Below, one piece after another: positions 32,356 to 48,734 of a stretch of DNA of 64,000 nt (the stretch's first letter is position 1; each line of letters starts with the position of its first letter). The stretch is from contig NC_088926.1 in the NCBI RefSeq assembly GCF_038396675.1, positions 4,059,001-4,123,000 on the forward strand, written 5' to 3'. Below the pieces are notes generated by a model. That model worked only from the letters and a program-made list of their open reading frames with translations, was not told the DNA's origin and made no database searches. Origin of the DNA: Hydra vulgaris (taxonomy: Eukaryota; Cnidaria; Hydrozoa; Anthoathecata; Hydridae). The position numbers and the translations under genes were made by a program.

Positions 32356-35248
32356 ACTTGTGCCGCCTGTGATTTCAAAGTTATATAGAAAATGTAAGGA
32401 CCGTATAAATATAAATATAAAGCCAGATATTATTACTGAATATAAACTATTGTTGAAAGAATTACAAAAACAAAATTTCAAAGTGTAAGATTTTAGGCTG
32501 CTATGCATGCAAATTCCGTATATCTACGCAAGATCTAACCACATAACTAAATAGACATTTTACCGCTCCATTTTATGTATTTTAGCGCTTCATTTTATGT
32601 ATTTTTGAATTTAAGTACAACACAATAGTTTCAGTAATTAAAGAGTTCTAAATAACTCAATGTTCTAAATAACTCAAACATGCATATTATTTTTACAATA
32701 AATACATATTTTATCTATAATTTTTCCCCGGATCATAAAAAAGACATAAACTGTCTTATCACCAAGCCTCGTTTACACACACAAGCACACACATGCTTGT
32801 GTGTGTTAATGCATTATTTTTTTAATGCATTATTTATATAATAAGAATGCATTAAAAAAATTCTTGCTTTTAGAGTTTACGACAAAAAATGAGTTATTTT
32901 ACACCTTGGTAATAATAAACTATTACAAAAACAGTTGTATGGTCTCCGTTCTATATTTTGACTCTCCACCGAATTCGTCTCATCTCTATATAACTCAGTA
33001 TTTTTTGCAACCTTGTAGTATACATTTAAAATAAACTTGCTTCTTATAAGTTGCAATTCAAATGAAAAATACACCAATTAAAAAAAGACGTTGTTATTAG
33101 ATACTTGATTACTTTTTGGCAGAGGTTTTAAAAAAAAAACAACGCTAACTGCAATATAGATCTGTAAAAAAAATCTTAAATTTTATTAGTTTGATGCGTT
33201 GGTTGTCAAGGATATTAATTTATTTAGCTCATTGTTGTTTAAAAAACTTTTGATAATATAAATCCTTCGTCGTATCTGATTATACTGTGCACACATACAA
33301 AAATAAGAAAAGAAAAATTATTTCATCTCAGGCAAATTTCTATTATTTCTTTAAATATTTACATAATGTGCTGCCTAGTTATTTTAATCATAAAGATTAT
33401 ATCCATTAAAATTGAAGATAAAGCGTGTCAATATGCATTAAAATGATTAATTTGTATATTGTGAAAAATGTTTGCGAATGCAAATATAGCATTTTAAAAC
33501 AAATCTGTTTTAGTTTACTTTTGGGAGTTATAATATTAAATAATGTTTCTACCATAATTATAGATCTATGCTTAAAAGAAGACGCTTTGGTTGATTGAAA
33601 GAAGTTTTTTTTTTGTTATATTACTTAAGAACAGAGTTTGTTTAGTAGTGTACTTGATTTATAATCAGTAAAAGATTTAGTGATACATTTTTGTATATCG
33701 TGTTATTCTACTGAGTAAGCGTGTCATGTTTTGCAGAAATTGTTGTCTCTTAAATTGACTGATGTCGAGTTTTTTGCAATAAAAATTCAAAACATATATT
33801 TTATTGGTCCCCATGTAAAAATTCTCTTTTGAGCTAACTTTTTTTTTTTTAGTATTCATCTGCCTTCTCTTGTTTTTCATTTCCACCTGTCTTTTAAACG
33901 TATACGCACTTTAAATTTACTCTTGATTAAACCATTTTAAAAATAAAAATTTCGAAATTTAAAATGTTTTAATATATTTAAGACCAAAAGTTGAAAGAAT
34001 AAATAATATATAGCATAAATAAAAAGAAACAATAATAAAAAAAAGTTTATTTAAAAAATGGAAATTTTACTGCATTAAGGATACCGTTTTTCTATTAAAC
34101 AAAAGAACCAAAAGATTTCTTTTTTATTCTTATCAGTACAATCAATCGCTTTTTATTAAAAAATACTAGATTTTTTTTATATGCTCGACTTCGAAAAAAT
34201 TAAATGTTCTGATATTTTTTAGTTACGTAATTTCTTTAGAAATATAACTGAAACTTTTTTTTGATATTAGTTTTTACAACATTGGCATTTCTTTTTTCCG
34301 ACAAGTAAATAACCTTATAATGTTACATTGCAAAACAGTTTAACAACGTAACTTTGATCAAACATATATTTGCATGTAGACTTGGTTTTACGTAGAAATA
34401 ATATTAGTTGTAATTTTACTTGAGAAATATTATAAAAATTACATTTGATGCCCCGCAAACAACGCAGTAGCATTAAATTGAAAAGAAGACCTTTTTCTGA
34501 AGGAGACGGTGTATCGATATCTCCATTTACACAGGTTTCAGTTATAATTTCAAACAATAAATAATTAAAAAAACTTTAATTGTGTATTTAAAAACCTTTT
34601 TTTTTGTCTCATTAAAAATAGATAATAAATCTCATTAAATTAATACCAACTAAGTTACACAATTTAGCTAAATTATGTGAACTGTGTTAATTATGTATAA
34701 TTATGATAAACTATACGAATTACGATAAATTATTGTGATTTTTAATTTTCTATTTAATTTTTATCATTTTAAATTAATTGATTCGTATTAAACATAGTTA
34801 CTTTTCAATTTATTGCGATAACAAACTAAAAATATTATGAGGCAGAAGTCTAACTTTGTTTTTGTTTTAAATACTTAAACACGATTGTTAATTAATTATT
34901 CCTTAAAACTAAAGAATTTTGGTTAAAAAAAAGTTAAACTATATTATTAAGAGCCCAAAAGATATTGTAGTATACTACTACTAACGAAACTCTTATTAAA
35001 AATATTTCAAAAACTATTACGCCTTTTTCATGCAACTGTTTTGAAAAAGTTTTTAAAACTTGAAAGCATATTTGCGATCAACTAACAAGAGTAGTGAATA
35101 GTAAGGGCTGTAAATGGAAAGCTGTTTATTGATTTTAACAACGTTAAGGGTTCTAAGATTTTCGTTTTTTCTAATTTCAGAAAGGAGTCTTTATGTTTAA
35201 CTATTAAATACATCAACCAATAAACAACCAAACTCTAAAACGCAACAT
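32356..35248. other. Long AT-rich non-coding stretch
   Basis: No gene supported. One short hairpin, CACACACAAGCA/TGCTTGTGTGTG (about 32778-32806). ORFs here are short and lack domains. Confidence 0.45.
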
Positions 35249-35249
35249 A

Positions 35250-36408
35250 ACGGGTGATGCGGAAGTTATTGGACAAATCCTAATTTCATTATTTGAGCAT
35301 AGTAATTAGTTTTTGTGGTTTTATGCGTAGGCATAAACGTTCTATAAAAAATAAACTTTATTATTTGAAACACAATTATTTAAAATGAGGTTAAATGCAG
35401 CTGAACAAGAATCTTTTCGAAAGCGAATAAAAATGTTTTTTGTAAATAAACCTAATATAAAAAAAAAAAAATCGTAAATCATTTTGATAAGGAAGGATTT
35501 GCTCGAAGTACAATATATGATAACCTAAAAAAACTTGAAACTGTTTAGTCGTTTTCTGATAGAAAGCACCCTGGTCGTCCGACATCCTGGACTCGAGAAA
35601 AGAAAGCCGAATTAACGAGACTTGTCAACAATCGAAAAGGGGTCAGTCAGAGAAAAATAGGTATTAAATTCGGTGTAAATCAAGCGGCAATTGGTCGTCA
35701 GTTAAAAAAAATGAATATTAAATATAGAAAATGTGAAAAGACTCCAAAATACACTACAGAACAACAAATAAAGGCAAAGAAAAGAAGCAGGAAACTAGTT
35801 AACCAACTCTAAAGCACAAAGTCGCTTCTAGTCATCGATGACGAAAAATACTTTTGTTTTGCAGGGGACAACATGCCTGGAAATTCTGTGTACTACACAA
35901 ACAACAAAAATAAAAAAAGCCATCGTTCCGCACTTCCAAGGCTGTAGCAATAAATTCATCAATCTATATTAATGAATGTTTAGAAAAACGACTTCTTCCA
36001 TTTATTCACAAGATCATGGAGACTTTAACTATTTATTTGGCCAATATTAGAAAATCGTTATATCAAGATTCTCTTGAAATTGGATGGGACGAATATGTCT
36101 ATTACGTTGATAAAAGAATCCAATCCCCAAACGTGCCTTAAGCATGACCAATTGAAAATTTTTGGGGACATTTGGGGCAGAAGGTTTACGAGGGAGATTG
36201 GAAGCTTCAACAGAGCAACTTTTGATTGATCGCATTAAACTAAAACTACAAGAAATTGATTTAAACTTTTTACAGTCGCATATGAAAAAGGTGCTCAGAG
36301 CAAAATTGAGATCAATTGCAGTATCGTGGTATTTTTTAAATATAATAGTAGTTTTTAATTATTTAATAAGTCATTCTCATTTTGTTCGATAACTTCCGCA
36401 TCACCCGT
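35250..36408 (+). mobile_element. Full-length Tc1/mariner element with decayed gene
   Basis: Inverted ends ACGGGTGATGCGGAAGTTAT at 35250 and, inverted, at 36408, continuing imperfectly (TGGACAAA versus CGAACAAA). TA flanks both sides (35248-35249, 36409-36410). The 1159 bp length is near the usual size. The transposase inside is broken (separate entry). Confidence 0.9.
35384..36391 (+). pseudogene. Mariner-superfamily transposase relic
   Basis: Starts MRLNAAEQESFRKRIKMF. The frames then change. Later segments read KKAELTRLVNNRKGVSQRKI and GVNQAAIGRQLKKMNIKYRK (helix-turn-helix-like), KAKKRSRKLVNQL, then LLVIDDEKYFCFAGDNMPGN (first catalytic Asp with a DDEKYF motif) and, after more frame changes, RALSMTN-stop-KFLG and a C-terminal segment ending HSHFVR just before the right TIR. 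Several stops and frameshifts. The DDEKYF motif places it in a mariner subgroup, which I do not name. Confidence 0.75.
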
Positions 36409-36410
36409 TA

Positions 36411-38861
36411 AAAGTGGAGATAAAACGGCAAAACATTAAATGAAAAATAATTCAGGCAAAGATTTTTTTTTAGCCAGTTCAAGCTCGACACAGTATAGTC
36501 TTTTTTTTTCAAGAAGGTTTTTTAAGCTTAAACAGCCAACCTGAAATTAAAATAATGTTAAGAAAAACCTTTTGTTATGTTAACAATAGGTCTTTTGTTA
36601 TATTAAAAATAAATGTGTGCATTTTTATACTACAGCAAAAACTTGTTTTGAGCAGCTTCAGTTTCAGTCTTCAAAATCAGTCATTTAGTTTGAAGATTTT
36701 TAGACTAAAAGCCGTCAACTTTACACTACAATTTACAGTCGTGTAAATGACTTTTTACTAATACTACTTTGACATTCGTGAGATTTGCAGCTAGATTTTT
36801 GTTATTCTAATATCTAAATATCCAAAATAATTCTTTTTTTGTTTTATTTTCTTGAAACAAACCTAAAAGTTCAAAATAATTCAAAAAGAAAACATGCTTT
36901 CTAAAATAAGATTTAAACAATGATAACGAGCGCAGTTGCGACGCAGAACATAGAATGCAGCCTACAATAGGTTTATATATACTATAAAATATATTTAAAA
37001 TGTTTTATATTTTCAATTACAACATTAAAACTAAAACCTAGTTGAAAATATTTTTATCTATAAACTCCTCTCAAAATATGTGATTGGTCAGAATTTACAA
37101 TTTTACAAGATTTACAATTAAACAACTTTTTTTAGTTATGATATATAAATAAAATAATGTGAAACATTATATAAAAATTTTTAGTACCTTTATTATTAAA
37201 TACTTCATTGCAACAAAATCAGTTTTTAATATTTTTATTGTTTAGAGAGATCAGATTTTTGGCACAAATATTGAAATTTAATATTAATATTTATGAAATA
37301 TATTCGTTTTGATAATAGTTTATTAAATATAATTATTTGGACATGTATTTTTGAATTTTTTAAACACATGCATCTTTGAATGAGATGTTGTACCCAACAT
37401 AAAAATAAAAGTTAAACTATTTTTGGTAAATGCACCTATTTGTGCTCAATGGTAACTACGTCAATGAAAACGAAAGTTTTGAATTGTGTTTAAATGCGAC
37501 TTCTATGTTAATGGCTAATTATGTTAATGAAAACGATATGTATGTTGAAATAGAAGAAAGTTAAAAACGTTAATAAAAATGATGTTTTCTTTTGTTTTTT
37601 ACAAATTTATTTAAATGACAACTTGGCTACATAAGCCATCCTATAAAAGTAGCTACTTTAATTAAGTACAACTTTCTAACAACATAAGCCAAAAAATCAA
37701 TTCTTTAATCACTTAAAAAATGAATACCAAAATAAAAAAGCAACTGTGTATGTGTCTAGAACAATGTTTTTTATTTTAAAACAGCGACAAAGCGGTATGA
37801 CGAGATCAATGGTGTCCGAATCAGGACGCTAAGGATTCTGGGATGTGTATTACAGTCAAATAGTAAACATAAGCAGCAAAATGCAAATAAACTTGTTTTG
37901 TTGTTAATTAACACATGTACTTCGTTAAAAATAGTACTATATTTATTATTTCAAATTAAAAAATAAAATAAACAATAACAATAAAAACAACTACGTTTGG
38001 TAGCATATAAAAAAGCTTTATTTTTATATTATTCTGTTTGCATTATTTTTTGTTTTTATACTATTGTTTGCATTATTCTTATTTTTAAACTATGTTTTAT
38101 ATCAATTTATATTTTATACGAATTAACTTATTTAACGTATCACGTTAAATAAATAGATCGTTAAAATAAGTAGACAAATTGAAAGAGAGCTCAAGGCATT
38201 TTTTGTTTACCCAGACGAACAAGTTAAAGATACATACGTTAACCAAACTAAAGCATTAACTTTGTCAAGCGTATTATTATTATTTTGTCACATTTTTATA
38301 ATGATAGTTTACTACTTTTAATAATATTCAAAAAAAATATTCAACTCACGCATATATATTCAAGTCGAAATTTATATCTTAATGGTATAGTTTAACAATA
38401 CTATAAACACATACAAGAAAAAGGCTTTTTTAAGAAAAAGCTTTTTTTTTTTAGGTCACCCACCGGATTAGTATACTAAAATCAGACATACTTTAGTGAT
38501 ACTCAAATAAAATTGTTATAAAATAGTCATCTCACGGAGCAAATATGCTTTATTCCTAAACAATTTAACTAGGGTTAATTAGTGCATTTTTGCAAATGTT
38601 TCACGTTAAATTATTTATCTTTAACCCTTAAACCAAACAATTGTAAAAGTTTGTGATCTGTAAAAACGCAAGAATATTTAATTAAAGAAAAGTTCTCACT
38701 AACAATTAAGCTTTTCGATGAAAAAGAAATGTTATTTTATCTGCGCAGTCTAGTAAAGGAAAGTATTATTGTCGCAGCAAAAGGTAAAAAGAAAGAAGAG
38801 AGTTTATTATTTTTTGTGTCAGCCTTTCTTTTTTGGTCTTAATTTACCTCCTAAAGTCCAG
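36411..38861. other. AT-rich non-coding stretch
   Basis: No coding or RNA gene recognised. A short TTTTTCTTAAAAAAGC-type hairpin lies near 38418-38445. Confidence 0.4.
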
Positions 38862-39056
38862 ATGACTACAGTCGAGCAAATCAGTTGTGGTTACAACCCT
38901 CTGCCACAACTCTAGCGCAACACAAACCATGACGGAACAAACGCGCCGCACGGAGAATACGCGGGGGCACCTACCGAGGACGTGGTGGTGCAGAACTCGG
39001 AACTTATTGATTATGAGGCAAGTGCTTTACCACTACTGCACTACCGTTGAACAACA
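38862..39056 (-). mobile_element. tRNA-derived SINE, family B, diverged
   Basis: On the minus strand the tRNA-like head (CGGTAGTGCAGTAGTGGTAA, CACCACGTCCTCGGTAGGT) is followed by a GTTGTGGCAGAGGGTTGTAA body and CGACTGTAGTCATCTG. It matches the structure of the copies at 15203 and 17321, with substitutions. Confidence 0.75.
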
Positions 39057-41377
<2,321 letters not shown>

Positions 41378-41384
41378 GATACTT

Positions 41385-41970
41385 TTTTGAAAGAAGAAGA
41401 GCTAATCTTGATTTTTCAAGGTTTTATGTATGGTTACTGAACTTTTTTATGGATTATTTTGCTCCTGAATATTTGGTTGATGTTCACACATGAAATTGCA
41501 GTAGAAGAAATGTCGATCCCTCTTTTTTTATTATTAAAACAATTTTCTACATGCATTTCTTATTCACTTGCCAAATTTCAACAAAAAAAAAATACCAGCA
41601 AATAGTTTAATTTGTGTTAGATTAAGTTTACCACTTTTTTTGGGTAGTTCTAGGCAAACGTTATTTTGTAGTGATTCTTATTATAAATTTATATGAACCT
41701 AGACCTATTTTTAAACCTATTTTTAAAAAACGAAAGGTTAATCTTGATTTTTTTATAACTATAATGTATGGTTAGCATACTTTTTTATGGATTATTTTTT
41801 CGAAAATTTTGCATGAAAATTTGGTTGATGTTCGCACATAAAATTGCAGTCGTAAAAATGTCGATCCCCCTTTTTTTATTAATAAAATAATTTTCGACAC
41901 GGATTCCCGATTCACATGCCAATTTTCAACGAAAAATAAATACCAGCAAATAGTTTAATTAGTGTAGAAC
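41385..41970 (+). repeat. Direct duplication, two ~240 bp copies
   Basis: 41385-41630 and 41735-41970 share TTAATCTTGATTTTT, TTTTTTATGGATTATTTT, TTGGTTGATGTTC, AAATGTCGATCCC, TACCAGCAAATAGTTTAATT and surrounding sequence. The copies are diverged by substitutions and small indels. Confidence 0.8.
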
Positions 41971-42376
41971 TTTTGGTGCCTATTTTGTTGTTGTTGTTTT
42001 TTTGGCAAACCAAATACGGGGGCGGATAAGGGGGGGGGCCGACTCACAAAATTATTGCAATTTTGATCATGTTGATTTTTATTATTAGATTAAAGTTAAA
42101 GCGCAAAATATAAATAAAAGTGTTTTTAATTTTCTAACAGATTAAAGTTAATTTCTTTTCATTTCATAATAATATTATAGTTAATTTATGTTTGAAACAT
42201 AAAATAATTATAAATGTAAAAACTTATTGTTTTCTTAGGTTACATATAAAAAGAATAATGTTTACAGAAAGACTCTTGCTTTGAATTGATTGTTAAGTGA
42301 TAGTATCAGTTGACAATTTTATTAACACACCATATATAAATAAGTATACAAATCAGATTCTTCAAATATAAATCTG

Positions 42377-42450
42377 AAATGTCGTAGAATGCATACATAT
42401 TAAAGTAACAATTTTGTTACTTTTTAGTATGTATGCATTTCTCGACATTT
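42377..42450. repeat. Hairpin with ~34 bp arms
   Basis: AAATGTCGTAGAATGCATAC ... AAAGTAACAA pairs with TTACTTTTTAGTATGTATGC ... CGACATTT. Possibly a short MITE. Confidence 0.8.
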
Positions 42451-42756
42451 GCAAATTTGTTTTTTATTACAACTTTGTTAACCTTGAGATACATCTTCAG
42501 CTGCTAGAATTAGTATGTTTAAAAAGCTTCTCTATAATCAGCACAACATTCTGCTATTATGATTTTTCTGAATGATTATTGAATTCAAAATATTTCTATT
42601 TACATACACTATTTAATACATTTTTATTACGTCATCCATCAAAGTGCAGTTGAAGTAAAATCAAGAGAGATATTTAAATTTTTACTTTGATTAACATTTT
42701 TAAAATATATAGTTGATTTGTCTTTCATTTTATTTGTTTAGCCAATGTACTTTCAC

Positions 42757-43050
42757 AAATAGTTAGTTTATATTAAATGTTACAAAATACCATTCACAAA
42801 AATGAGGACTGCTAGTCGGTCCAGGGTGCTGATAAATGTATCTCTGATACACACTATATGTAAAGATCTAATGACATTGAATTGTAAAATAGATTAGTAC
42901 TGAATGGTATTATGTAACATTTAATATAAACCAACTATTTGTGAAAATAACTAATCTATTTACAATTCAATGTCATTAGACTTACATATGGTGTCTATCA
43001 GAGATACATGTATACAGCCCTGGACCGACTAGCAGTCGCTCATTTTTGTG
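42757..43050. repeat. Interleaved inverted repeats (A-B-A'-B')
   Basis: A (42757-42795, CAAATAGTTAGTTTATATTA...) is inverted at A' (42901-42942). B (42799-42898, GACTGCTAGTCGGTCCAGGG ... CATTGAATTGTAAA) is inverted at B' (42949-43050). The stems interleave and do not nest. Confidence 0.8.
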
Positions 43051-45239
43051 ATGGGTCCGGTTAGGAGAGACGGGGAATCATTTAGCTGGACCTATTATCC
43101 CCTACAGGCAGACAACCGCAAAGAAGTTTGCACGGAAGACAGCATGGTAGCAGCTTTGTGGGTAATGGTGGCATACACAATCATTAGGCACCACCATCTT
43201 GTTTTTTTATTAAAAATTTATCGTTTTCCATTTCGTCTCAATTTTGCCAACATTTGAATTATTTATTTAAATTTTTTTACTAAAATAATTTAAAAATGAA
43301 GCATTGAGAGTGTAATAGTTTTAGTAAAATATTTTGTATGTTTTCATGATTAATAGTTGTAGTATAAAAAGAGTCAAGTTGTACCTATAAATAGTTATAA
43401 ACTTTTAGATACGATCGAGGATTTCATAGCCACACAGTGTTAACTTTATGTGTAATATTTTATTGAGTTGATAAATATGAAAAGTCTTTTTTTTAGAGTG
43501 GTCTCAAACTGCATTTTGTAATGTGATAAGATTTGTAAAGTTATGTCTTTATTTTATTTAAAACAATTTAAAAACGTTTTTAAATTTCATCTACATTTTT
43601 TTAGTTTGAATATAAAAAAAGTAATATGAAAGAGGGAGGGGGGCGTTAGTGGCGGCACACGCCCCTTTTCTAAACCTAAATGAGCAAATAATACTTGTAT
43701 ACTAATTTCTTTTTTTCAATAAACTCAATTTAAAATTTTTTTTCAAATCTCTTTACAAATTTTTAGGTTGGAAGACTAAAGAGATGGGGGGGGGGGGAGA
43801 GGAGGAGGAGTTAGTGTGGCACATATCCCGCCCAAATGCCAATTTATGCACCACTGTAAATGCTGTAGAGTAAGAAAGTATAATTTATACTTTTGAACAC
43901 AAAATATAGTCAGTGTTTTTAAAATTAAAGTATTTATAAGAATGTAACATTTCCAAGAACGAGAACATCCAGCATTTTAATATAAGATAGAATCACTAAT
44001 ATTTGAAAATGGACGAAGCAAATCTTCCGTGTATAAAGATAAAAAAATTTATCAGAAAAAAATAATCTTTCAGATGAAAAACTTGTATTTTTTAAGGCTT
44101 ACTATAGCTTGCCTTGCAACCCCCTCTGGCCCTCTAGACACCCCCTATATCTATATACTAATATAAACTTGTAACAACTTCTTACCAATTTCTTTCCATA
44201 TCAAGTTATAGGCATTTGGATAAGATTTGACAAAGTTATAACATCTTTAGTGGAAAATAATAATTTTGGAACCAGTTTATTCAATAAATCCATATATCTA
44301 AAATTTGCTACTAAAAACGCTACAACTTTTTTTTGAATTGTTTGTTTTTGATACTTTTTTATCTTTAAAACACGTATTTGAAGGGCTTTCGTAATGATAT
44401 ATATCCTCAATTTAAAAATTTCAGTCCACGTACCTAATATATATATATATATATAATACAATATCAATAAACTATTATTGATAAATTATATATACACATA
44501 CCATAAAAATGACATTTTTTTTAACTTAATAGTTTATTATTTTATCAGAGAAATACTTCTAAACATCTTTAACAGAGTAGTTATAGGCTGGAATTTTAAT
44601 TATATAATTTTAAAAAATTTAAAAATATGATTATTGCTGTAATTTAAATAATTGAGTCTATACCTAACGGGAAACAAGGCTACTTATTTACTATTTTTGT
44701 AGGAATGTGAAACCATTGATAAAGCATAAATTTGAACTTAAAACCGAAACTTGAGTAAAACAGCCGGTAACAACACGTGTTTTTTTGTTCAACTGCCACA
44801 GAATGCGCGACAAACACGTGTCTATAAAATTTCTAATTCTGAAAGAAACTAGATGCTAGAGGAATGATCTAAAATTTTTTTGGCAATTTTGGTTTCCCAT
44901 GCCACTATGATTGGAGAACTAATATTTCAAAACTGGAAATACCATTTGCAAAGTGTTAAATCTTAAAAAGTTTACCCCCTAAGAAAACTGTTTTCTCCCA
45001 TCTACACTATGAGTCATAAAAAAAACATGCCACTGAAACTTGTACCACAACTTTGTCAAATTTGGTCTGATGCCTCACAAAATTTCAGGTTTTGTTAAAT
45101 ATTTGTATGAGAAAAACATTCGTCTGATAAAACCGACTGTACACGAACACTCCAAAATTGCAACAGAAAAATTGCTTATTTCTTATATAATAATAAATTA
45201 GTCTAAAAATAGGTTGAGACAATAAAAAGTAATTTAAAA
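43051..45239. other. Mostly non-coding, with G-rich repeats
   Basis: 43620-43660 and 43785-43840 hold two related G-rich segments (GAGGGAGGGGGGCGTTAGTG; GGGGGGGGGGGG then GTTAGTGTGGCACAT), probably diverged pieces of one repeat. A short TA run at 44437-44454. The minus-strand frame 44201-44467 has no recognisable domain. Confidence 0.4.
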
Positions 45240-45700
45240 AGTAATATTTTATATTAGTCAATTATTGTTCTTCTTCTCTACTTGAAGAAGACACCATATG
45301 AGATGATATGGCTTTCCTTCATCACTTGATCGCTTGTTACAGACAGTTTAAGAAAACAAATGACCGTTTGGAGTTTAAATTTCAGAAACTTTGCCAAATA
45401 TAAGCAATCCAAGATGGAATAGCCGAGCAATCTATGCTTTGCTAGCTTATATTTTCTTTTCCAGAATTTCGACAGTCAGCCAACGCTCAGTCATCATGTG
45501 ACTTTATTTGTGGCACGTGTAGTCTACATCTGGTTTTCTGGTCAGGTTTATAATCAGGATAACTACAATAATTTGGCAGCCTGTTTGCAAAGATCACTTA
45601 AAAAGCAATAAAGACTTTAAGGAATTTTTAATCGGTTGGAGCCGCACTCTTATCCCAACTCAAACATTTGTGTGAACGTGCAATTAATGTTCTGAGGATT
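45240..45700 (+). pseudogene. Possible transposase fragment
   Basis: Plus-strand frames include NPRWNSRAIYALLAYIFF, then WSRTLIPTQTFV, with stops between. An RWNSRA-type motif is one I associate with decayed transposon proteins in cnidarians, but I cannot name the family. Weak support. Confidence 0.25.
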
Positions 45701-47007
45701 TACTTCATAGTGCAAAAGCATTGAAAAAATTAACATTAAATTTCTTTTGACAAATGAACACTAAAAAACTTGTATGTTTGTATTTCTGATTAAAAAAAAC
45801 CATTTTGTAAAATGTATAATTGTATATATTTTTATAAATTTGAATAAGGAGGCGACATTTTTTTAATGTTGACACTTGCCATTGGATTTTTCTTGGTCTT
45901 TGCATTAAAACTCCACAAAAAAATACGGGATGAAATTTTCGTCCATATCCCTAGATGCGCCGGTTGGGGTACATTTCAGTACTGTCGAGGAAATCATTTA
46001 ATTTTAAAAATTAAAAAAAAAAAATTTATATAATATCTTTACAATTTATTTTTATTTTAAAAACAAGTTAAACCATATTTTTAAAACCTATATTCTTCAT
46101 GAATCAGTCAAAGCGACATTAAAAAAGCATCATTCTTCATAAACCTGACTGTAGTAGAGATATCTCAATACATTACTGTTCGAAATTTTACACAAAATGC
46201 TGAGTCAGACAACATTGATCACAGTATTGTTTAATTGTTTCTTGCTTTACACAGCTCTTTCACAAAACAAAATTTATATGCATTAAAAAAAAGAAGTGTT
46301 ATGCTCACGCATTGTGAACAATGTATTATAGATCTATTTCGGGTTTAATTTTGCATTTTATATTTTTAGTAGATCATTCTAAGAGCGGTCAAATAAACGT
46401 ACTTTATAATATTATAAGTATGTTTTATTTGATGGTTTCTAAGGAAACGGTCAAATAAAAGTTTATAAAAGATCTAAGAAAAAAGCGCGATACATTTTGT
46501 TTTAATTCAAAAGAAGAAGCGATTTTTATTTGACAGAATAAAGGCCTTATCAAACACTTCTGACGTGTGAAAATGTTTTAGGTACCAAAATTTTGGGAGG
46601 TAAACAAACCTTTTTGTAGAAAATGTAAATAAAAAGTGTCTACTTATTCATGCAGTATCCTTTATCATTAAAAAGTGCTAATGGAAAAGGGAATCTCAAA
46701 ACAAAAATAGAAGCGTCGCAACAATGTCATGTTCTGAATTTATATAGCCTGGGAGAAAGAATAGTATTTATAAATCTTTTAAAAGGAATAATTAATATAA
46801 CATATCCTACTCTATATTATCAACAACAATAAAAATACATAAAATCTTATTTCTGATTCTAAAGTAACTCTTGTTATTCTGAACAAAATAGATTTGAAGT
46901 AGGATGTTCTGGTTTATTTGGATTTGCTGAAACTTAAATTAATGTTTATTTTAAAACATTTAGTTCTTTTATATACATCTTTTAATGTTGTTACAAATTT
47001 CAGGCTG
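45701..47007. other. AT-rich stretch with one hairpin
   Basis: Stem GTCAAATAAACGTACTTTAT/ATAAGTATGTTTTATTTGAT at about 46388-46434. No coding recognised. Confidence 0.45.
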
Positions 47008-47228
47008 AGGTGTCACTACAGTTAAGAAAAATACTTTTTTTTTATTTTATTTTTGGTTACAACCCCTCAACTTCAACTTCGAAACCTTCTTACTTTCTCA
47101 AAACACGAAAACTTGACAAATAAAGCTACTGTGCAGAAACAGGTTGAGTGCAGACTCACCAGAGGTGCGGTGGAGGGTCCATTTAAAACTTTTTGGTAGA
47201 GTGCTCACTTTGTAAGCAAAGTGAGCAG
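47008..47228 (-). mobile_element. tRNA-derived SINE, family B, heavily degraded
   Basis: Retains TGTAGTGACACCTC, GGGGTTGTAACC and a GAGTGAGTCTGCACTC-like region in the order of the family B copies. The head is rearranged around a hairpin (GCTCACTTTG/CAAAGTGAGC). Confidence 0.5.
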
Positions 47229-47296
47229 TCTATCATTACATCGGCCATTGCGATGTAAGGATAGTGTTTTCCCATTTAAAATGGAAAACACTATCA
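47204..47296. repeat. Two hairpins
   Basis: TGCTCACTTTG/CAAAGTGAGCA at 47206-47231, and GATAGTGTTTTCCCATTT/AAATGGAAAACACTATC at 47259-47296. Confidence 0.8.
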
Positions 47297-48309
47297 TTAC
47301 ATATGCACAGTTAAATATGCACAATCTTTGGTATATTTGTTCGTCCGAAAAAGGACAACAATATAAAATGTAAACAAAAGTTATGGCTTCATTTTGATCT
47401 ATTCTATTTAATATTTCTGCTGTATTTTGTATACTTCATAATTTAAAAAAATTACAGACTAACTTTTAAAAGAAAATTTTAATAAATGCCATTAAAGGTA
47501 TTTTAATAAATAGTTTCTTGCAGTCTACGATTTTATTATTAAATTATTAGTTCAATATCTCCCTAAAAGATTTATAGTTTCACAGTTAATTTTGTTCTCA
47601 AATCAGTAGGATACACATCAGTCCATGTTGCTATGATTTTGTTATCATGACTAATAGATATATCAAAACATAATGTAATGTATTCAACTAAGGTGCAAAT
47701 TGGTATCTTGGTAAAACTAAAAATAACTCTGAAATCATTATGCACCCTCTTCATTTTTATTATTGCCATTAAAATCCTCGTTTTTTCAATGTTTGTATTT
47801 GACTCCCACTATAGTGTAGCAGGTTTTAAATATTCTAGTATCTAAATATTCAAATTCTGTCATCTTTAAATTTTGATTTATTGATTGCATGACTTTCTGT
47901 AATACTATTTTTAGTTTTTATAATGTTCAATTGTCCTTTAAAATAGTAATTTCATTTTTTAACTTCTCGGCCTTCTTTGTTTTCTTTAAATAAAAAATTA
48001 ATATAATTATTCTTCTTTTCAAGATAGCCAAATTTTCTGTGAAATTTCGAATATTTTGTTTTAATTGTTTCATTCAACATACATTTTGATAATTTTTTTT
48101 AGTTTTTCAAAGCAAAAAAATAAGGTTTAAAAAAGCAAATATTAAAAAAAAAATCATATAAATCTTTAAAAATATGAATATAAAATAGTTTAAATTTTTT
48201 AAAATCTTTCCGATTTTTAATTAATTCTTATATATCACTAATTGGTCAATTCCCCCGTCATTTGATTTTCTTCATTAATTGATTTTAAGTTTTTTAATCA
48301 TGATGATTT
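47297..48309. other. AT-rich non-coding stretch
   Basis: No gene supported. Confidence 0.4.
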
Positions 48310-48500
48310 GCTATCATCATTTTGATAGTGATAATGATGATGATAATGATGATAATAATGATGATGATTATGATAATGATAGTTATGAAGATGATAGTGG
48401 TGATGATGATGATTGTGATGATAAAAATGGATGAGGATGGTGACGACAATGATGATAATCATAATGATGATGATAAAGGTGACAATGATTATCATACATA
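48310..48500. repeat. Imperfect (GAT)n/(ATG)n repeat
   Basis: GATGATGATAATGATGATAA-type triplets, followed by (CATA)n at 48494-48520. Long Met/Asp or His frames over it are repeat artefacts. Confidence 0.9.
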
Positions 48501-48527
48501 CATACATACACATATACACACATATAA

Positions 48528-48720
<193 letters not shown>

Positions 48721-48734
48721 TAAGGTAAAAACCC

